This document shows, in pieces, positions 21,780-34,174 of a stretch of DNA of 64,000 nt. This DNA comes from Arthonia radiata (Eukaryota > Ascomycota > Arthoniomycetes > Arthoniales > Arthoniaceae). The stretch is taken from NCBI GenBank assembly GCA_002989075.1, contig PSQN01000016.1, forward strand, positions 3,116,336 to 3,180,335. The letters run 5' to 3'. Position numbers and translations under genes: made by a program. How positions within the stretch are numbered: the stretch's first letter is position 1; every line of letters starts with the position of its first letter. Below the pieces are notes generated by a model that did not search any database, was not told the DNA's origin, and worked only from the letters and a program-made list of their open reading frames with translations.

Positions 21780-24700
21780 GCATGTGATGCATGTGTGGCG
21801 TTGGTAAGCATAGCAAAGCAAGCGTTCCTCAAACCCAATGTCTCAGTTGAGCGCAGCGCGCATGATCCGCACTTATGGACGTTCTCGTAGGCGCGCAAAT
21901 CTCCTTTCGAAGAGTTCCGTTCCCTCAGAAAGAAGTCCGCAGACGCTGTAGCTTCCCAGCATCGCACACAGGGGCGAAGCGCTTTGCTCTGACCGATCCG
22001 CCAAAACAAAACTCTGCTCCCCCAGCGTGAGTGAGTTTCAGCAATGCGCCGTTGACGCGCATCATCTTCAGACACTTAGCTACGTTGGCGTTGCATACGT
22101 TGTAACGCACGAATTTGCTTTCGCAGAACACATCGAAATGTCTCAATAATGCCAAAGCCCCTGGACCTGTCGTAGAAAGCGTGCCAATGGCCTACACATT
22201 GCTCTCCTCGATGTAAGTCATTCTCACGCTCATTCCATATTGCAGGTTTGCGCAGGCTGTCTTGATACGAGGTACATGAAGTCTAGCACAGGTGCAGTTG
22301 CTTCCTCCCATTGAGGACGATACGTCGAGCCTTTTCGCTCAAATCGCCAACGTGAGGGGGGTGTTGTGAGCCATTTACCCTTCAGACGCGTTCGCGAACC
22401 ACCGGACAGCGGACTCATTTGACCGAGCACGAATGGTGTGGTTGCTGCTGATGATGGCGCTCAGCGATGTTTGCGGGATGGCCATGCATTTCATCACCAT
22501 CGCACCTTGTCCGTTTGTCCATTGAAACTTCATTCCGGACTGGGTCATGCGCACATGCGGCGAGTAGTAACTCTATCCCCTCTGATCAAAGGGTTTTTGG
22601 CTTTGCATGATTCCCGCATGTGCAGGGCTTGCACTGAAAGGCCAGGATTGGTTTCTCAAAGCTTTGGAATGTATCTTGAGGAAATATACCTATACCTGCA
22701 GCACCGACCCACAGCTACAGGCATATGTCAGTGCTTGAATCCGTAAGACACCTATATATACAGAGCACCAACCAGCACTATTCCAACTCACTCATCGTAT
22801 CAACAGGAGGACAAAGAGTGCCTCAGAGCATAGAAGGGGGACTTCGTGATCGTATTCATCGACACGCGGCGACTCTCCGATTCGTTTCTAGAAGAGACTA
22901 CAAACTTGAGAGGAGTACGTGTTGCTGCTGCGTTTCAGCATTGACAAGACCCTCCATCTTTACCGACAATATACCCCCGCCAAGAAACGTTGCACGCCGT
23001 TGCACGCCGTTGCTAGCAGCGTCAGCGAAGCGAGACTTCAAACCTGATGTGATGCCCCTAGTGTCTCACCGTGTTCGTTAGCAGAGTGCAGCGCGCAACC
23101 TGCTGAACATTCAGAGGATCTCGAGCTATTAGCAGACAACTGAATGGCTCTGAAGGCGGATGTGCGCGTCACATTTCAGCTAAGGCGTTGAGCTAGGTGT
23201 GTCAAAAAAGGCTGAGGTGATGGCTATAAAGCCACGCGGTTGCACATCAACTAGCTGCTACAGGAGTCTATCTTAGAGTAGAACGAGAAAAAGCGAAGTT
23301 CATCAGGGGCAATCACAACGTATGGGCGAAAGACGTTCACAGCGTTTAACGCAGTAAGGAGAGCGTTCTGCGCCAGCTTCGAGTGTAGTAATGAGGTTGA
23401 GTGATGCTGCTCAGCACCTTCGCAACGGAAGGAGAGTTCTCTTAGCTAACAGACTTGTCGGGATGCGAACGTACAGCACTGTTGATCACGTTGGCCCCTA
23501 GGTTCACCCCTGAGAAGCTCTTCACTCGTTGATGTTCCTCGCTGTCGCATCGGCCAACTGTTGTGCTCCGCTCGCATTGACGAAACGCTGTGTGCTCACA
23601 TACTCCAAGGTCCAAGTCAGGCTACTGCACTATGAAGTTGCGGCAAGAAAATACACGAAGCGCTGATTATAAACCTTGTAATCCATGAGAATGGACAGTC
23701 AGCGATGAGCACTCAGAGCCAGCAGAGAGCGCGCTCAACACCTCAGGGGACAGAATGCTACGCATTCGAAAGTCCACGCGAGCTCACTCAATATAGGTAA
23801 GAAAGCGTGGCACCCGCATTTGTTGAACAGGGAGATGCTGCTCATCATCACATCTCATCTCACTTCGATAGAAGATCTGGGGCTGTGACATGCAATCACC
23901 GCAATGCACACCTGTCGAGTGCTGTGAGAGAGGATGGAGAACCCCTATTACACGCGCTTTGCAACAGCGGCGCGGCACCATGTCTTCCTCTGTTGATGAG
24001 GAGACTTTTAAGCCGCATCTGAATGCTCTTGTGCGCAGTATCAAAAAAGCCTGGTAAGCTTGGATCGAACAGTATGGCACGTGATGGAGGCGAGGTCTGG
24101 GGCTATTAAGTCAAGAACCTAGCTTTGATGAATGATAGAGTGTACGAGCTGATCATATGCGGCAAAGACCAACGACCCCCGCCGAAAGGGGCTCGTCGCA
24201 CCACGTCTCCAGGTATGTTATATGAAGCCGGGAGTGGAACGCAGCGCGGATAGTAATGATGTAAGCATTGTTGCAGGGAGCTCGATGCTCGTCATTCGCG
24301 CAGAAATAAGACTTGTGACAGAGCAACTGCGCAGGAACACGAGGTATCATGATAAGCGTACAGAGCACTGTTGGTGAAACCTTGCTCCCCCTGATTTGTG
24401 GAATCAGTACTTGCGAGTGTGCAGTAGCTGTTGAGCTACTCTTCGTCGGGATCCGTGAGTCTAGGATACTTATAGCTTTTGGCCATGCTGGGTTGAAGGC
24501 TGTGCTGATCCCTTTCTGGGTTGTCTCCTTCGCGTGAATCACCTAAAGTCCTGGGACGTAACGTCAAAGCTGTGAAACGTGCTGCATGGCCAGCGGTAGC
24601 ACCAACAAACTTCATGGAATGAATGGCTGAACAGGACTGAGGTTGAGGCATAGGGAGTGGCTAGTGAACCTGGGGATGCGTGGCGGAAGAGCAGTATACC

Positions 24701-27700
24701 GTCAGAGCCAGTCCGGACGAGATATGCTGCGACAATAAAGGTGGCACAACGATGGCGAATGCCTATCCAGGTACTCGATGCGATCCGGCTGCAAAGTGAC
24801 AAGGTTGGAGGGTCGAAGACAGGGGAAGCTCCAAAATCACTGTGCAGAGCCATTGCAGGATGCCTACGGCTGCTGCATTTAGCAGACTGACCAGAACGAT
24901 GCTCTCAAGCACCTGCACATGCCCAAATATGACTTTACAGATAGGTATTGCGGTGCCCGCGGAGCGGAAATCGTGAGTAAGACATCGCTTTCACGTTGTA
25001 TCCCCTGAACGATCTGTAGACGAAATATTCTAACAGTCCATTGCTGCCCGTGGACGCAGCTCAACATAGCCCCTGGGCTCCAGCTATATAGCTTCTTCTA
25101 CTGGCACATTAAAAGTGCGCGTTCAGACTAGCCTGTGCGAGTCATCCAGATTTCCGCTGTGAGCGGAGTGATAGCCTAGTCTGCCCGAATAGGTGAACGA
25201 ATAATGTATACGATTCTTATATCGCAACTTGGCCTTGGCGGAGATACGAAGACTGCTGTGCGCTGTAGTCGTCTCATCTGTGAGATGTCGTTGCAAGGCG
25301 ACCCAGGGGCTTGCTTACGAACTATGTATTACACGAATCCTAACCGGAGATTCTGGCCAAACCATTGAGCGTTCAACGCGCCTTCTTGTCAGCGCCGAAT
25401 GTCACTGTGATGCTCGTCATCGTTGACAGTACATACTCAGCGAGACACACAAACGTCGATCATGCTCACCAAGATTACTTAGCCGAATGATTGAGCTCTC
25501 ACTGGAAGTACGTTGCTGCGAGCACTGGAGCCCCTCAAAGTTGGCGGTCGACACGTGAGCCCCAAAGACTTGCGACCCGAGTGAGGTGCAAACCAAGCGC
25601 TTGCATCTGCATATGACGGAAGAAGTCTGGGTTGTTGAGGAAACATCTCGAAGTATATGAGCGGCCAGAAATAGGTTTAATGCAGGACGCAAAGTACCAA
25701 TGGATTTTCGCCCTGCGACGAGAACCACGCAGGGGCTCGTTCGTTATCTGAGCTTCGTGCCTTGATGACCAGGTGGGAGCTTATCGGGAAAGTGTCGCAC
25801 GCTGCTGCTGCTGCTGCTATTCATCATCAAACTCCAGTCCTATACAGCTTCCTTCGATTTGAACATACATGAAGAAACACTCGCCCACATGCTGTCAGAC
25901 CTGCTCTAGACCCGTGGGTTACTCGTAGCAGAACTACAAATCCCCTCTGTTTCATCGTCACGGGTTTGCTTGCCGCGACGCCTTCTTCACTTGTAATGAA
26001 TGTCTTCTCTGAACGAAGATTACTTGTGTCTTTTACTGCCTTTGCAACACCCAGGATACGTTTGAGAAAGCCTCGTATTGGCATACGACACAAAGACTGG
26101 TTGACTATTGGCATTGAAAGTCGCAATACGATTACTACCAATGTCGACTCATTTGCAGGGGATGCACCCACGGATGTTTCTTGACATCCGCATGTCAGCA
26201 TCAAGGTAGTGCGTGCTTGAATAGATGCAGCACCATGCTGTCGCTGAGTAGCATCGCAGCGTGAACTTGTAAGAAGATTATGCGCATGTCTTAGTATGCG
26301 AAAAGACGACGAGCTGTTCAGCGCGTGTCCCGACTCCTGAGTGACGCGGGCATCCCCTCAAACAGGCGCGAAATTGAAAGTGCAATCCCTGTGGGAATTT
26401 GAGTGCTAACCCAAAGAAATATGAGGACTCACAATCCGCAAGCTTTGACAGAGCCGTGTTTCGACTCCTTCGGAGTAGAGCTGTCGAATGATCAGGCCGA
26501 CATTGGATGCTCTCGGGGACAAGTCAGCCGATGTCGGCGCGTCTTCATGTCAATAAATTGCCTTAGGGGCTAGTATGATACCAACAGCAGACAACCGGCG
26601 GCTGTCAGGATCGCAGGTATGAAGAGGGAGAGCGCTGATACGGAATTCGATCGAAGGTTAAATTTACTATGTCGTGTAATAATGCCGAAAATCACTCGCC
26701 AGTGCACGATAAAAGATACCTACAACAGCGCGTTCTACAAAAGACAGCCCAGTGAGGTTACCTGAGGTCTGGCCCCTTCCCGTGTGATTCCAGGGCGATC
26801 AATGCGCCGCATCCTTTCATGAATGTCTGTCGCAAGCTAGCTGCTTTGCTTGGGATTGAGTCTTGACGGCGACTAGGCTTGCTCTGGGTAGCGAATACAC
26901 GTTGTTTCGATTGTGGAACATGCAGGAATGGACACTTTGAAAGTCGCCAACGGAATGCCATTGCGGACGAGAGGGAGATGCGGCAGATATCACCCTTAGG
27001 GGATGTACTGAAAAGCTGACAGTGGTTTGACTTGTATCGTTTTTGCTGTCAGTGGCTTGCGCCCACATCAGGTCGGCGGAAATCCGGGTCAGCATCGTCA
27101 TTTTTTGACAAGCTATCAAGACCTTATCAGACACCAATATCAGATTGCAGCGAAAGTGATCCAGTGAAGCTGTACTGAAACAATGTCTTGCTAGCCGTTT
27201 TAGACTTGCTCGCCCCTCGAAGCTGTAATAAAACACACAGTCCCAGCAGCATCAATAGTCGCAATGTGTAGAAGTTGACAAAGCTGATGCATGCCTCACA
27301 TAGAGCCGGCAAAGCAGTCTGTAGTCAACTCAGTGACGATCGGAAACGTGTCGGGCTAGATGCTGGCATGAGCTGGGCACCAGGCATGATAGCCTACGGG
27401 ATACCATACCTCGAGTCCGAGCGGATAGTAACCTAATCGTCAGCATAAGCGACCTGAGGTGACATGTACGGATGCACAATGCCCGGGGTCGCACATTTTG
27501 GAAGATCTGAAGTGCGTTGCCAGTGAGTATCGCCGCGCTCGAGGTGCTCGTTTGCGTGTGCACTGACAGCTGGCTTGAGACTCACTTGGCCTCCATGATC
27601 TGCGAACACACTCCCCTCGTTCCCTGCGAACCAGTCCAGTCGTGGGAATCTCCACGCGTTTGGAAGTTCGAAAACGAGTCCTGATGGCGGACGCTCACAA

Positions 27701-28908
27701 TCTTGCTGGCAAACAACGTCCACCGTGAGGTGTTGTAAAAGGTTGGCGTCTCGAGGAGCGGGTGATGATATTTTGTTCTTGGAACCTATGCAAAGAAGAA
27801 CGAGGAGGCAACGCAAGCTTTTACGTTTCCGAGGGGCTCAGGTAATATCTACCCTCATGTCAACACTGGGCTCCTAAATCATACCTCGATCAGACCTGTT
27901 AGCACCAGCGTCTGCGCCAAATCAGCAGAGTCTTGAACGCTGATGATGAGGCTCATCAACGGTCTGTGCAACAGCTTGATGTATGATTGCTTCACATTAC
28001 ATTTCCATTCGCGGCTCTGCACCAGGATACGTGGTATCCGTGCCCCTTCTCGCTTTGTGTACGTCTTTGCTGGTTTCTGTCCAGGTTCAGGTCGTAACCC
28101 TTGCGTTGGACAATGCCTGCGTTTGCCATGGATTGCGGTGCTGTGGGCTGTTCCATTAAATATCATGGGAAGATGAGAGTACGAATGCGACTCTGATGTC
28201 AAAGGTAGGAAGGAGTGCATCTAGAAGGTATGGCATGGAGCTAGGGGATATCGGGATAGACGTTGTAAAGATCTGCTTAGAGCTTCTTGCCACACCAGAC
28301 CACTTGAAGGCGCGTAAATGCTAATTACCCACACGTCTAGTGCTCGTCATTAGCACGTTCGTCCAACGCTCATATAGTAGAGGCCAATGCTCGTCCGCTC
28401 GTAGGCATATCCTGGCCAAGTCAAAAGACCCAAAATATGCTCGCTCAAGTCGTCAAGATGATGATTTCACTTTGACGAGTATTAACTGATGGGAAGGGAT
28501 GACATGCATTCATTCGCGCCGGAAGAAGCTGGCTGGCTGAGGTGGTAAGTGGCTGGGAGACGGTCAAAACACGCGTCGCGTATCAAAGACGACGCGCCCT
28601 TCGCACGCTTGGTCTTGTGACATCTCGTCAATGTCTTCCATCGTGGGCAGGCTACCTCTCGGAGCAAATGTTTCGCAAGCTGCGATGACTACGAGAAATT
28701 TTAGTATTTGACTGAGGAGTTTGAAAGCTGCGAAAACCCGCCGCTTACACTTTGCACAGACTTTGCGCTAGGCCGCTTTTAGCGATCCTCCCTTTACCAG
28801 TCACCGAGTGACCAACTCGTCTCCCATCCCATCTTTACTTCAGACTTCTCCTGTAGTGTTAAGGTACTTCTTGTGGGATAACTTCACCGTTACTCCGTAC
28901 TATCAGTC
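21780..28908. other. Gene-poor region, about 7.1 kb
   Basis: I could not support any gene here. Frames on all strands are short and mutually overlapping. Local features are three copies of CGTTGCACGC-like sequence at about 22985-23012 and a (GCT)n run at about 25803-25818. A minus-strand stretch, 27780 down to about 27440, reads protein-like (LTVDVVCQQDC, GLVFELPNAWRFPRLDWFAG) but has no ATG in frame. No transposon coding sequence is recognisable. The base composition, roughly 50% GC by eye, is not the extreme AT of heavily RIP-mutated DNA. Confidence 0.4.
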
Positions 28909-29613
28909 ATGTCTCCCACCACACTCATTGCGATCGTCCCCTTCACGGCCCTCCTCGCGCCCGGCTTCACGCGCAAGCTCGTTACAGCCCTCAAGAAGCA
29001 ACCAGATGGCTACGCCTCCACTATTCTCTTCCCCCCAATCATCTTGATTGCAGCCACCATAATGCTGTCCCTACTATCCTTTACCTGGACTTTCGCCGCG
29101 TCATTAGCGTCGCAAAAGCCCTACCTCTTCCTTTTTGCGTCCGGCCTACCCGATGTCTGGCCCTGGAACACGTTACTCAGTGCGATTGGCTCGCGCATTA
29201 TCTCGTTGATCACACGAAAAGAGGGGGACACTATCCTCAGCGAAAGACTCGAGGGAACGCTCAGCATGCTACTCAGTGTTTCCATCACAGCTGCTGCCGG
29301 CCCTCTGTCAGACATAGGCGCCTTTTTCGCCTTGTCCTTAGCGGCGTTCATCGCCAGCGGGGACAACCCGGACGATCCAGTTTGGAATGTCAATTCGCTT
29401 GACTCGCTTTTTGCTGGCACGCGCTTGGAATACCTCATCCCGGCTATCGTCGTTCCCTGGATCGTCACGGCCGTGGTGCTTTGCAGAGTCGTTGCGAAGA
29501 GGGCTGCGCAACATAAGGAGAAGGAGCAATGGATTGAAGCCAACAGCAGTGGCGAGCGATATCACGATGAAGAAACCGCGGGCGGCGCGAATGCTCAGGT
29601 CGCTGACATCTGA
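28909..29613 (+). CDS. Small multi-pass membrane protein, paralogue of the 47.1 kb gene
   Basis: Single exon, 234 aa. The N-terminus MSPTTLIAIVPFTALLAPGF runs into TRKLVTALKKQP, then a long hydrophobic segment (FPPIILIAATIMLSLLSFTW). Two or three further hydrophobic segments follow, the last being YLIPAIVVPWIVTAVVL with a charged tail (KRAAQHKEKEQWIEA). It aligns by eye with the protein encoded at 47145-47879: ALLAPGFTRKLV against ALLTPRYVQRLI, LSFTWTFAASLAS against LPVLTFAAGCVS, and similar last helix and tail. I do not recognise a named family. The two genes bracket the run of small paralogues between them. Confidence 0.65.
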   Translation: MSPTTLIAIVPFTALLAPGFTRKLVTALKKQPDGYASTILFPPIILIAATIMLSLLSFTWTFAASLASQKPYLFLFASGLPDVWPWNTLLSAIGSRIISLITRKEGDTILSERLEGTLSMLLSVSITAAAGPLSDIGAFFALSLAAFIASGDNPDDPVWNVNSLDSLFAGTRLEYLIPAIVVPWIVTAVVLCRVVAKRAAQHKEKEQWIEANSSGERYHDEETAGGANAQVADI

Positions 29614-30209
29614 AGGGGAGAGTATATCGCACGTCATACCACGTACCGATCTTGCCAGGGCATAGTGTCCGCGAAAGAAATGCACACCACAGTTTGATAC
29701 TCAAGGATGATCAACTGGCCCGCTCACACATCCTGTACCCCAACCTTCTAACTCATTCCAGACTCTTTTCCACGAGGATCCGCTGGAGCTTGTAATAATA
29801 TACTTATTGCTTGGGTTGAGAGACTTCAGCACAACAGGAGGAGGCCTTTTCTGAGCAGCATCACGATCGCCCTGAGGCATGCGATGTCTTGCCGGGCTCG
29901 CGCAGCTGCCGGCACCGACGTCTCCCCGTGACCACGCCCAGAGAGCATGAAGACTGGCATCTTTAATATCCCCCTTTGACGTATATGACTACGACAAACT
30001 TCCAGCAACTACACTGGTCAGGACACCGGCTCAATGCAGTGAAACAGTTTCATAACGCGAAACAATAAGCCTGGAGCTGCAAGTCATGGAAGTTCGTGTG
30101 TATATTTCGCTATGGAAGCGACTCCTCCAACGATCAGCCACTACCGTCCGGCTGTGCAAGTCTGAGGCCTGCCTTCCAACACTGGACCGGGCTGCCGCTC
30201 ACAGAACGA
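29614..30209. other. Intergenic, about 0.6 kb
   Basis: 3' side of the membrane protein and 3' side of the first family copy, which converge. No other feature is seen. Confidence 0.4.
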
Positions 30210-30659
30210 TCATTTGCCCAGTCCCGTCGTCTGCACTGTTGAATGTTTTTCTGGGAAAGGCTCGAACTCCTTCTTGATAGCGGTCTTCTTCAACTTTCCA
30301 TAGCTCGCCTTAGCAGTGGCAATTTTGCCTTTCAGATCGAGCTCCCTGGATTGTGTCAGCCGGCAGCGTGGTCGTACAAAGGCCGCTGCCGCCATCGCGC
30401 TGACGAGTAGGGGAGAAGAAATGGCATATGCAGCGGAAACGTACTCAAGAACAGCGACCGTGGGCATTGTGCCAAGCTCGCAACTATTATATCGATCATG
30501 GGAAGCTTCCGTAGCCAGCCTCTTCATAATTGCTTTCACTTCATTGCTTTCACCGAAGGTCGAGGTAAGCTTCTGTGTGAGAGTCTTGTGTACCCAGATA
30601 TTGAAACCCTCTGTTGGGCCCTCGAAGTCGACTTCGTCGTACATGATGTGCAGCGTAGG
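30210..30659 (-). CDS. Cluster-family protein, copy 1 (5' exon unresolved)
   Basis: Two exons can be read on the minus strand: 30659-30445 and 30345-30210. They are joined in phase 2 (GA|G) over a 99-nt intron. The protein part reads PTLHIMYDEVDFEGPTEGFN, IWVHKTLTQKL, then MPTVAVLE at the intron and ELDLKGKIATAKASYGKLKK after it. An acceptor CACTAG lies directly before CCT at 30659. An upstream donor GTATGA near 30729 would give an intron of about 70 nt and an N-terminal exon, possibly from ATG 30876 (MSDSKKTLRNYAFPSG). I did not fix that part. Without splicing, a TAG at 30662-30660 interrupts the frame. The function is unknown. Membership rests on the PTVAV motif before the conserved intron. 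Confidence 0.55.
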   Translation of the reverse strand, partial: PTLHIMYDEVDFEGPTEGFNIWVHKTLTQKLTSTFGESNEVKAIMKRLATEASHDRYNSCELGTMPTVAVLEYVSAAYAISSPLLVSAMAAAAFVRPRCRLTQSRELDLKGKIATAKASYGKLKKTAIKKEFEPFPEKHSTVQTTGLGK

Positions 30660-31556
30660 CTAGTGTGGTATTGTGATGGTTTGGTGGGTCTGCTGGGTGT
30701 TCTGCAGAGGCGGTAAAGCTTTCATACGTGCTACGAGGTATACACCGATTCTTCAAATGACGAATGTTCTTCACGTCGTTAGGCTAGCGTCATCAAGGAC
30801 TCAAAGCCTGCAGGCCGCTGAGGACCGCCCCAGAAGGAAATGCGTAGTTTCGCAGTGTCTTTTTAGAGTCTGACATGTCCATCAAGTCATTGCGGACCAG
30901 CCAGAAATGGATGACCAAAACAATGTTTCACGTTCTCTGAGAAGTCGCACACGTCGTAATAGCGGCCTCTCAGGCCAGCACGATATTCAGAAGACAGACA
31001 AGGCAGAATTGGAGCAGTAACGATCATCGACGGACGAGACACGAGGTCGCTAGTGTATCTCACGTGCAACGATTGCGCAGCCGCCAGCCTAGAGCACTGT
31101 ACCTATCAGTTTGGCTTACTGAAGCAAGTTTGACTCCCTGTACTAGGACACATATCTTACTGCTTTTGCGATCTTGCATCAACAGACTTGTCCTACATGA
31201 CGCTCGATGATGACAGGCTGACCGTGTCCACTCCCTATCCGTGCCAGGTGTCCTCGACATAGACGCCTGCCACGAAGCTGACTCCACTGGACGCTAGTCG
31301 AGGTGGCCGGATCTGAAGCTTCATTGCACAGCCTCATGGAGAGCAGAGACTGTTTCAGAACGCGCTCCTACATTTTTGAATGCCACATTCTGGTATCGTT
31401 TGCGCACGCGGATATGCCAACCAACTCGTAGTAGAAGATATCGCCATACACGACATGTCAAACTTCCTCGAGTGGCCCTGCAGCGTTACAGATAGCACTA
31501 TGTCTATGAAACTCGCACCCTTGATCCTCAGACACCAAGAAAGGTCTCCGGTCTCA
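30660..31556. other. Interval between family copies 1 and 2
   Basis: It probably holds the 5' exon of copy 1. A minus-strand frame near 31020-30887 (RAGLRGRYYDVCDFSENVKH) resembles a second exon of the family, but no acceptable first exon was found upstream of it. Confidence 0.3.
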
Positions 31557-32228
31557 CTAAAACTTATTGAACCTCTCCGACTTACGAAGCTCAAACGGCA
31601 CATGCAATTTGCTTTCATGAACCTTCGTCATCAACTCCGGGAGGTGCGCTTGCTCTCTCGAATCGCTCGCGATAGTGTAGTGTACATGGCCATGCACGAT
31701 ATGCTCCAGAGCATTGGGCGCGTTATCACCTTCGGGGCTGCTGTATATGTATTCGACGTCGATGACGCTGACTGTTTCCGCGTCCGCAAAACTGCGTGTC
31801 TCGGCCCCCCAAAAGCCACGCACCATGTACCAGCATCTAACTGTGAGGGTCAGCGAAAAAAGGGCGCGAACAAAAATGATCGCCGCAACGGCGGAGGCGT
31901 GGCTGCCGTTGAGCCTCTGAATCTCCTTGCGGTGATCTTAATACAAGTCTCCGACACGTTTGCACGGACGCTCGACCACGAGTTCTCGTGCTTGGCATTG
32001 CGCCTGAGCACCGTCTTCGAGTCGTGCGTAGTGGCTGTTCTCGATTCGGAAGGTCAGCTGGGTGCCTTCATGCCTCCTTTGCCGGCGCGCGTTGTGTCTA
32101 TCGCTCCGTTCGTGAGGCCGTCTGTCTTGCGGCAGTTGCCGTTGACTGTTGGCTTTTCGGGCTGGAAGGGCCAAGGCTGTGGGAGTAGATGGTGGTCTGT
32201 TGATGTGGACATGAATCCATATCACTGC
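31557..32228 (-). pseudogene. Cluster-family copy 2, probably broken
   Basis: The minus-strand frame from about 32228 reads IWIHVHINRP, then LTFRIENSHYARLEDGAQ and RVGDLY. It meets a TAA at 31942-31940 and continues in the same frame as DHRKEIQRLNGSHASAVAAI. That last stretch matches the helix and strand before the conserved intron of other copies (for example IYNQCKTEIDAHHG with NAAIIK in the 37.6 kb copy). The second part, SVIDVEYIYSSPEGDNAPNA to the stop at 31557, matches the post-intron strand. The in-frame TAA, with no splice site near it, suggests loss of function. CAA to TAA is one possible origin. The opposite strand has a 289-codon open frame, which I take as a shadow. Confidence 0.45.
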
Positions 32229-32544
32229 CGGCCTGAGTCTGGATGTTGATGTCTATGAGTTCGGAAACGATCTTCAACGTCCAAGATTTGGAACGCAGCG
32301 ACTCGAAGGCTCACTATGGGGCTCGCTGTGCCAGGTGCTTTTAGCAATACGTGCGGAATGCACTGTGCATGCGGGTTGCGCAATAATAAGCACACTCTTA
32401 AGGGTCAGGTTCGCATGCTGACAAATCTCCAGGCGAGAGATTACACCAGCCTGAAACAAGATTATCCGTTATGAAACGCTACGAAAACACAAGGACCACG
32501 GCAGCGGTTCACCCCTGCGTAAGCCAGATGCGAACTCCACACCC

Positions 32545-33271
32545 TCAAAATGGTTTCCCATCAAGTCGATCCTGATCGTTGGGTGTCTTCCCAATCTGTC
32601 TCGTGTTTGTATGCTTCCACTTGACTCTGTTGTGGCTTGCAAAGTGCACGACAATCACGGGCACCGATCCGCAATCGAGCTTCGCGTCACCTTCGCCGCT
32701 GTGTACTGAGTCAGCCAAGCTTCAGCCTCCCACCGCGAACGTGGTATCCACACGAAAGTCTTGCAGTAACAAGGATTCACAAGGCGACGCACTTTACAAT
32801 AGCCGCGGTCACACCACCTTCATGTTCCTGCTCAATAGATGCCTTCATGGCTGTGTACTGGTCGAGGATGCGTGTTCCCAGCTCAGCTTGTATCTTTCCC
32901 ACATCTTTGCCATATTTCCTCCAGATTGCGGGGACGACGTACAAATCCAGATCGCCAATATGCCCGCAGTGTTGCCACCAGACGGAGCCTCCAAGGTGGA
33001 TAAAGTTATGTCCACTCTCCACCAGAGTAGAGCGGCGCAAACGATTCATCGAATAGAATTTGTTGCTAGTATTGTCGCGAAGCAAGGACAGATCTAGTTC
33101 ACCGATCAGGTAGATGGGATCCGTAATACGATATTTGGAGGTCAATCTTAACGCTACTTTGAAATCCTTTGATTCTACGTTGATAGATGCAGGTTTCGTC
33201 ATCCCAGACAGCAACGCTTTCACTACCTGGCATGTTTGTTGGTCAAAGACGTCACGCTCTTCACGTCGCAT
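32545..33271 (-). CDS. Cluster-family protein, copy 3 (210 aa)
   Basis: Two exons on the minus strand: 33271-32793 and 32698-32545, joined in phase 2 (AA|C; donor GTGCGT, acceptor ACACAG). ATG 33271 gives MRREERDVFDQQTCQVVKAL. This copy has a longer N-terminal half than the others. Before the intron it reads GDLDLYVVPAIWRKYGKDVG, ILDQYTAMKASIEQEHEGG and VTAAIVN. After it come SVPVIVVHFASHNRVKWKH and DRLDGKPF before the stop. The Tyr-x-x-x-Lys/Arg-x-x-Ile helix, the Gly-Gly turn, the Ala-Ala-Ile-Val strand and the intron position agree with its neighbours. No signal peptide or membrane segment is evident, and the function is unknown. Gene structure is intact. Confidence 0.65.
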
Positions 33272-34174
33272 ATCGCACTATTTTGATCACGGCGACATCT
33301 CATCACGGCTCAAGCATCGCCTCCCAAGGCGCTTCGTCACTTGCTCGTCCCGCAACGTTGCCGAGAGATGAATCGCCGCATGAGCGTGCGGAATCTGTCA
33401 ATATCATTGCCATTCGTTGAAGTATTTTAAAGCACAGGGGTACCTCGCGTTTGCTACTCTGGGTGGAATTTGCGAAACGGATTTATCACTGCGGCAACCG
33501 CCGGCAATGCTGTAAGCATGCCCTCTCCGACCCCTTCTTGTGCGAGTCGACTGGAGACGGCGCACACAAGTAGTCAGAGTGAAGTCGAAGGTCTCTAGAG
33601 AGAAAGATGCCCAGACAGTGGAGTGCGGATGACTCGGATGATGCAGACAACGTGTTGTTTACCTGCCAAGGCGGTAATCGAATCAAGCCTAGTGAGAATA
33701 GTGCTTGAATAGGAGTACGAAAGCTGCGCCAGTAGCAACGTTGAACGTGATCGTTCACAAAGGTGATCAGCTTCTTCGGCCCAAAGAACGCCATGTAATG
33801 AACCTTCGGTGTCGCATATATTGTCTAACCTTATCACAGCCACATGTCAAACTCATCCCGCGGGCCTGCTTCCCGCATGATGATCAGGCCGAAGCGTCAG
33901 ATACTAATGTGCAGAGGGGCACAGTCGAAGCCTTGGTGTAGGAAGGTTGGAATGTGCCCAAATCGTGTTGTGCACGTCCCTTGGCAAAGGCCAGGAACCT
34001 CATCAAAGCTGCCTCGTCACTTCACATCGCTGCTCTGCGTCAAAGGCTCGGATGGCACATCGTAATGATTAATGCCGCAAGAGACAGAGTGATGATAAGG
34101 CGGCCTCCCATGCCGTGATCAAAGCGTTTCATTCCCACCCAGGCCAGACTCGGCATACGATACTAACGCACAGG
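33272..34174. other. Interval between family copies 3 and 4
   Basis: It contains one copy of the 25-bp dispersed motif (33650-33674). Minus-strand frames at 33486-33843 are open but not protein-like enough to call. Confidence 0.3.
33650..33674 (-). repeat. 25-bp dispersed motif, copy 1
   Basis: Plus strand reads ACGTGTTGTTTACC, then TGCCAAGGCGG. The minus strand contains GTAAACAA, which is the core of a forkhead site. It lies about 380 bp upstream of the start of family copy 3. Confidence 0.5.

Noticed and set aside
24153-24853. Two overlapping minus-strand frames of 104-129 codons in the gene-poor region
   Set aside because: No signal peptide, domain or splice-consistent link. The composition is like the surrounding noise.
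30660-30662. In-frame TAG read as a nonsense mutation in family copy 1
   Set aside because: The TAG is also a good 3' splice site (CACTAG), with a GTATGA donor about 70 nt upstream. An intron is as likely as a lesion, so I did not count it as a broken copy.
31380-32249. 289-codon plus-strand open frame, the longest in the middle region
   Set aside because: It lies antisense to family copy 2 and its sequence is not protein-like (repeated His/Arg/Cys clusters, no domain). The minus strand matches neighbouring family copies, so this is a shadow frame.
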